The position numbers and the translations under genes were made by a program. A model generated the notes under the pieces. The model saw only the letters and a program-made list of their open reading frames with translations, ran no database searches and was not told the origin of the DNA. A DNA stretch of 15,713 nt from the NCBI GenBank assembly GCA_027325115.1, contig DAHWFG010000455.1, positions 1 to 15,713 on the forward strand, in the 5' to 3' direction. Of the stretch, positions 14,227 to 15,713 are shown piece by piece; positions within the stretch are counted from its first letter, which is position 1; every line of letters starts with the position of its first letter. The DNA is from JAKBCQ01 sp021807585. GTDB lineage: Bacteria; Planctomycetota; Planctomycetia; Isosphaerales; Isosphaeraceae.

Positions 14227-15609
14227 ATGGATCCTCGCATCAGCGTATTAGTGGTTGACGACGACGCTCCGCACGCCGAAGCGGTCGCCGAGGCGCTCGA
14301 ACGAGTCGGCTACGAGTGCACCGTCGCGACGGGAGGACGCGAGGCGTTCCGTCTGATCGAAGAACAGAATTTCGACATCGTCGTCAGCGACCTCGTGATG
14401 AACGACGTCGGCGGGCTCGATATCCTCGCCAAGGCGAAACAAGAGCTTCCCGAGGCCGAGGTCGTCATCCTCACGGGGCACGGAACGATCAAGACCGCGG
14501 TCACCGCGATCCAGGCGGGCGCTTCGGCGTATCTCATCAAACCCGTCGATATCGACGAACTCCGCGCGATCATCGATAAGGCGTCGCAATCGCAACGCCT
14601 CGCAAGCTCGAACGCCGAACTCAAACGCAGGCTCAACGAACGCTTCGGCTTCGAAGGAGTCGTCGGCGGTTCGGCATCGATGAATCAAGTGATTAATCGT
14701 TTAAGACAGATCGCCCCGACTTCGGCGACGGTGTTGATCTTTGGCGAAAGCGGGACGGGCAAAGAATTGGTTGCGAAAGCTCTCCACTACAACAGCCCGA
14801 GGAGGAACAAGCCGTTCGTTCCTCTCAATTGCGCGGCGCTCAACGAAAACGTCCTGGAAAGCGAGCTATTCGGCCACATCCGCGGCGCGTTCACCGGCGC
14901 AGACCGCGAGCGGAAGGGGTTGATCGAACACGCCAACGGCGGGACCTTGTTCCTCGACGAGGTCGGCGACATTCCGTTATCAACCCAGGTGAAGCTGCTC
15001 CGAGTGCTCGAATCGGGCGAGATCGTTCGGATGGGAACGAATGAATCGTTCAAGATCAACGTACGATTAATCTCGGCGACGAATCGCGATCTCAGCGACG
15101 CGATCGCCGCGGGAACGTTTCGTCAAGATTTTTATCATCGAATCAAAGTGGTAAGCGTTAAGCTGCCGCCGTTGCGCGAACGTCGTGAAGACATACCTTT
15201 ATTGATTGATTATTTTCTCAAAGAATTCAACACGTCGCACGAGCGTTCGATTCATACGGTGACGCCCGCTGCGCGGAAGATTCTGGCTTCATACTCTTGG
15301 CCCGGCAACGTTCGCGAGTTGAGGAATACGATCGAGAGCATGGTGGTGATGGATAGCGACGGCGTGCTTGATCTCGACGATCTAACCGAGGAGTTGGAGG
15401 AGGTATCGCGACGGATCGGCGAGCCCTCGAAAGGGACGTCGCCGACGAACGCGAATTCGCTCGTCGGTCGACCGATCAGCGAGATCGAGAAATACTACAT
15501 CGCCGAAACGTTAAAACTGACCGCGGGGAACCGCGAGGAGGCCGCGGAAATTTTGGGAATCGGCGAACGAACGCTGTATCGCAAGATCAAAGAATACCAG
15601 ATAGGATAA
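14227..15609 (+). CDS. Sigma-54-dependent response regulator, NtrC family (REC-AAA-Fis), 460 aa
   Basis: This is a bacterial enhancer-binding protein that, once phosphorylated, drives open-complex formation by sigma-54 RNA polymerase. The receiver domain (1-120) has the acidic pocket DDD (11-13), phospho-acceptor Asp55 (VVSDLVM), Thr83 and Lys105. The AAA+ domain (about 143-375) has Walker A GESGTGKE (173-180), an intact sigma-54 contact loop GAFTGA (220-225), Walker B LFLDEVGD (241-248), ATNRDL and the Arg-finger region RQDFYHRI, then WPGNVREL (358-365). The Fis-type helix-turn-helix is at about 425-458. No histidine kinase gene is in the window, so the partner is unknown. AAGGAA (near 14208-14213) is about 13 bases before ATG 14227, farther than usual, and the 50 bases before it are AT-rich. 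The gene ends with a terminator-like hairpin. Confidence 0.95.
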   Translation: MDPRISVLVVDDDAPHAEAVAEALERVGYECTVATGGREAFRLIEEQNFDIVVSDLVMNDVGGLDILAKAKQELPEAEVVILTGHGTIKTAVTAIQAGASAYLIKPVDIDELRAIIDKASQSQRLASSNAELKRRLNERFGFEGVVGGSASMNQVINRLRQIAPTSATVLIFGESGTGKELVAKALHYNSPRRNKPFVPLNCAALNENVLESELFGHIRGAFTGADRERKGLIEHANGGTLFLDEVGDIPLSTQVKLLRVLESGEIVRMGTNESFKINVRLISATNRDLSDAIAAGTFRQDFYHRIKVVSVKLPPLRERREDIPLLIDYFLKEFNTSHERSIHTVTPAARKILASYSWPGNVRELRNTIESMVVMDSDGVLDLDDLTEELEEVSRRIGEPSKGTSPTNANSLVGRPISEIEKYYIAETLKLTAGNREEAAEILGIGERTLYRKIKEYQIG

Positions 15610-15664
15610 CAGATTTATGATAATGATATTATTATAACATTTGCTTATCGGAAGCTATAAAACC

Positions 15665-15698
15665 CGACGCCGCCGGGGACGGAGTCGAGAAATTTTTT
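15665..15698 (+). terminator. Candidate intrinsic terminator after the response regulator
   Basis: CGACGCCG (15665-15672) pairs with CGGAGTCG (15680-15687) in an 8-bp stem with one G.A mismatch around a 7-base loop, then AGAAA and six T (15693-15698). This is the most classical terminator shape in the window. The 55 bases between the stop codon and the hairpin are AT-rich and contain ATAAT-GAT-ATTAT. Confidence 0.55.
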
Positions 15699-15713
15699 AT
15701 AAACTGCCCCAGT

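Noticed and set aside
13905..14240. 111-aa minus-strand ORF between accA and the response regulator
   Set aside because: It has a GAGGA-like site and fills an intergenic gap, but it overlaps both flanking genes, is Arg-rich and shows no known motif, so support is too weak.

Overview
The window looks like chromosomal DNA of a moderately GC-rich Gram-negative bacterium, most likely a planctomycete (perhaps Isosphaeraceae-like). This is inferred from protein style and gene mix: a bacterial GH3 amido-synthetase, a plant/cyanobacteria-type ADP-glucose pyrophosphorylase, a soluble Ser/Thr kinase, long spacers, and a small protein opening with a 'VRGQVHDGVVVLD' motif that I associate with planctomycetes. 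No database search was possible. I see no CRISPR array, transposase, integrase or rRNA.

Left edge (1-660): a tRNA-Leu(CAA)-like sequence whose 3' half is good but whose D-arm and acceptor are degraded, then a small apparently decaying ORF and an AT-rich island. Left block (662-3762, minus strand): a compact three-gene operon read right to left: alpha/beta hydrolase, PmtA/OlsG-like SAM methyltransferase, GH3 acyl-amido synthetase. The last two are separated by one base. Together they suggest modification of an amino-lipid or other acyl conjugate, which is the best candidate here for an undescribed pathway.

Spacer (3763-4944): about 1.2 kb with only weak coding candidates, namely a 166-aa plus-strand orphan and a 58-aa minus-strand ORF, plus two small hairpins before the efflux genes. 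Centre (4945-9715, plus strand): an HME-type RND pump followed by its membrane-fusion protein, overlapping by 8 bases. The outer-membrane channel gene is not in the window.

Right block (9930-15609, plus strand): a 107-aa protein with a ribosomal L7/L12 C-terminal-like motif; glgC (glycogen precursor synthesis); an atypical Ser/Thr kinase; accA (acetyl-CoA carboxylase alpha, carboxyltransferase subunit); and an NtrC-type sigma-54 response regulator followed by a terminator-like hairpin. Carbon storage, a kinase and the committed step of fatty-acid synthesis are adjacent and co-directional, but hairpins and spacers of 84-255 bp suggest several transcription units rather than one operon.
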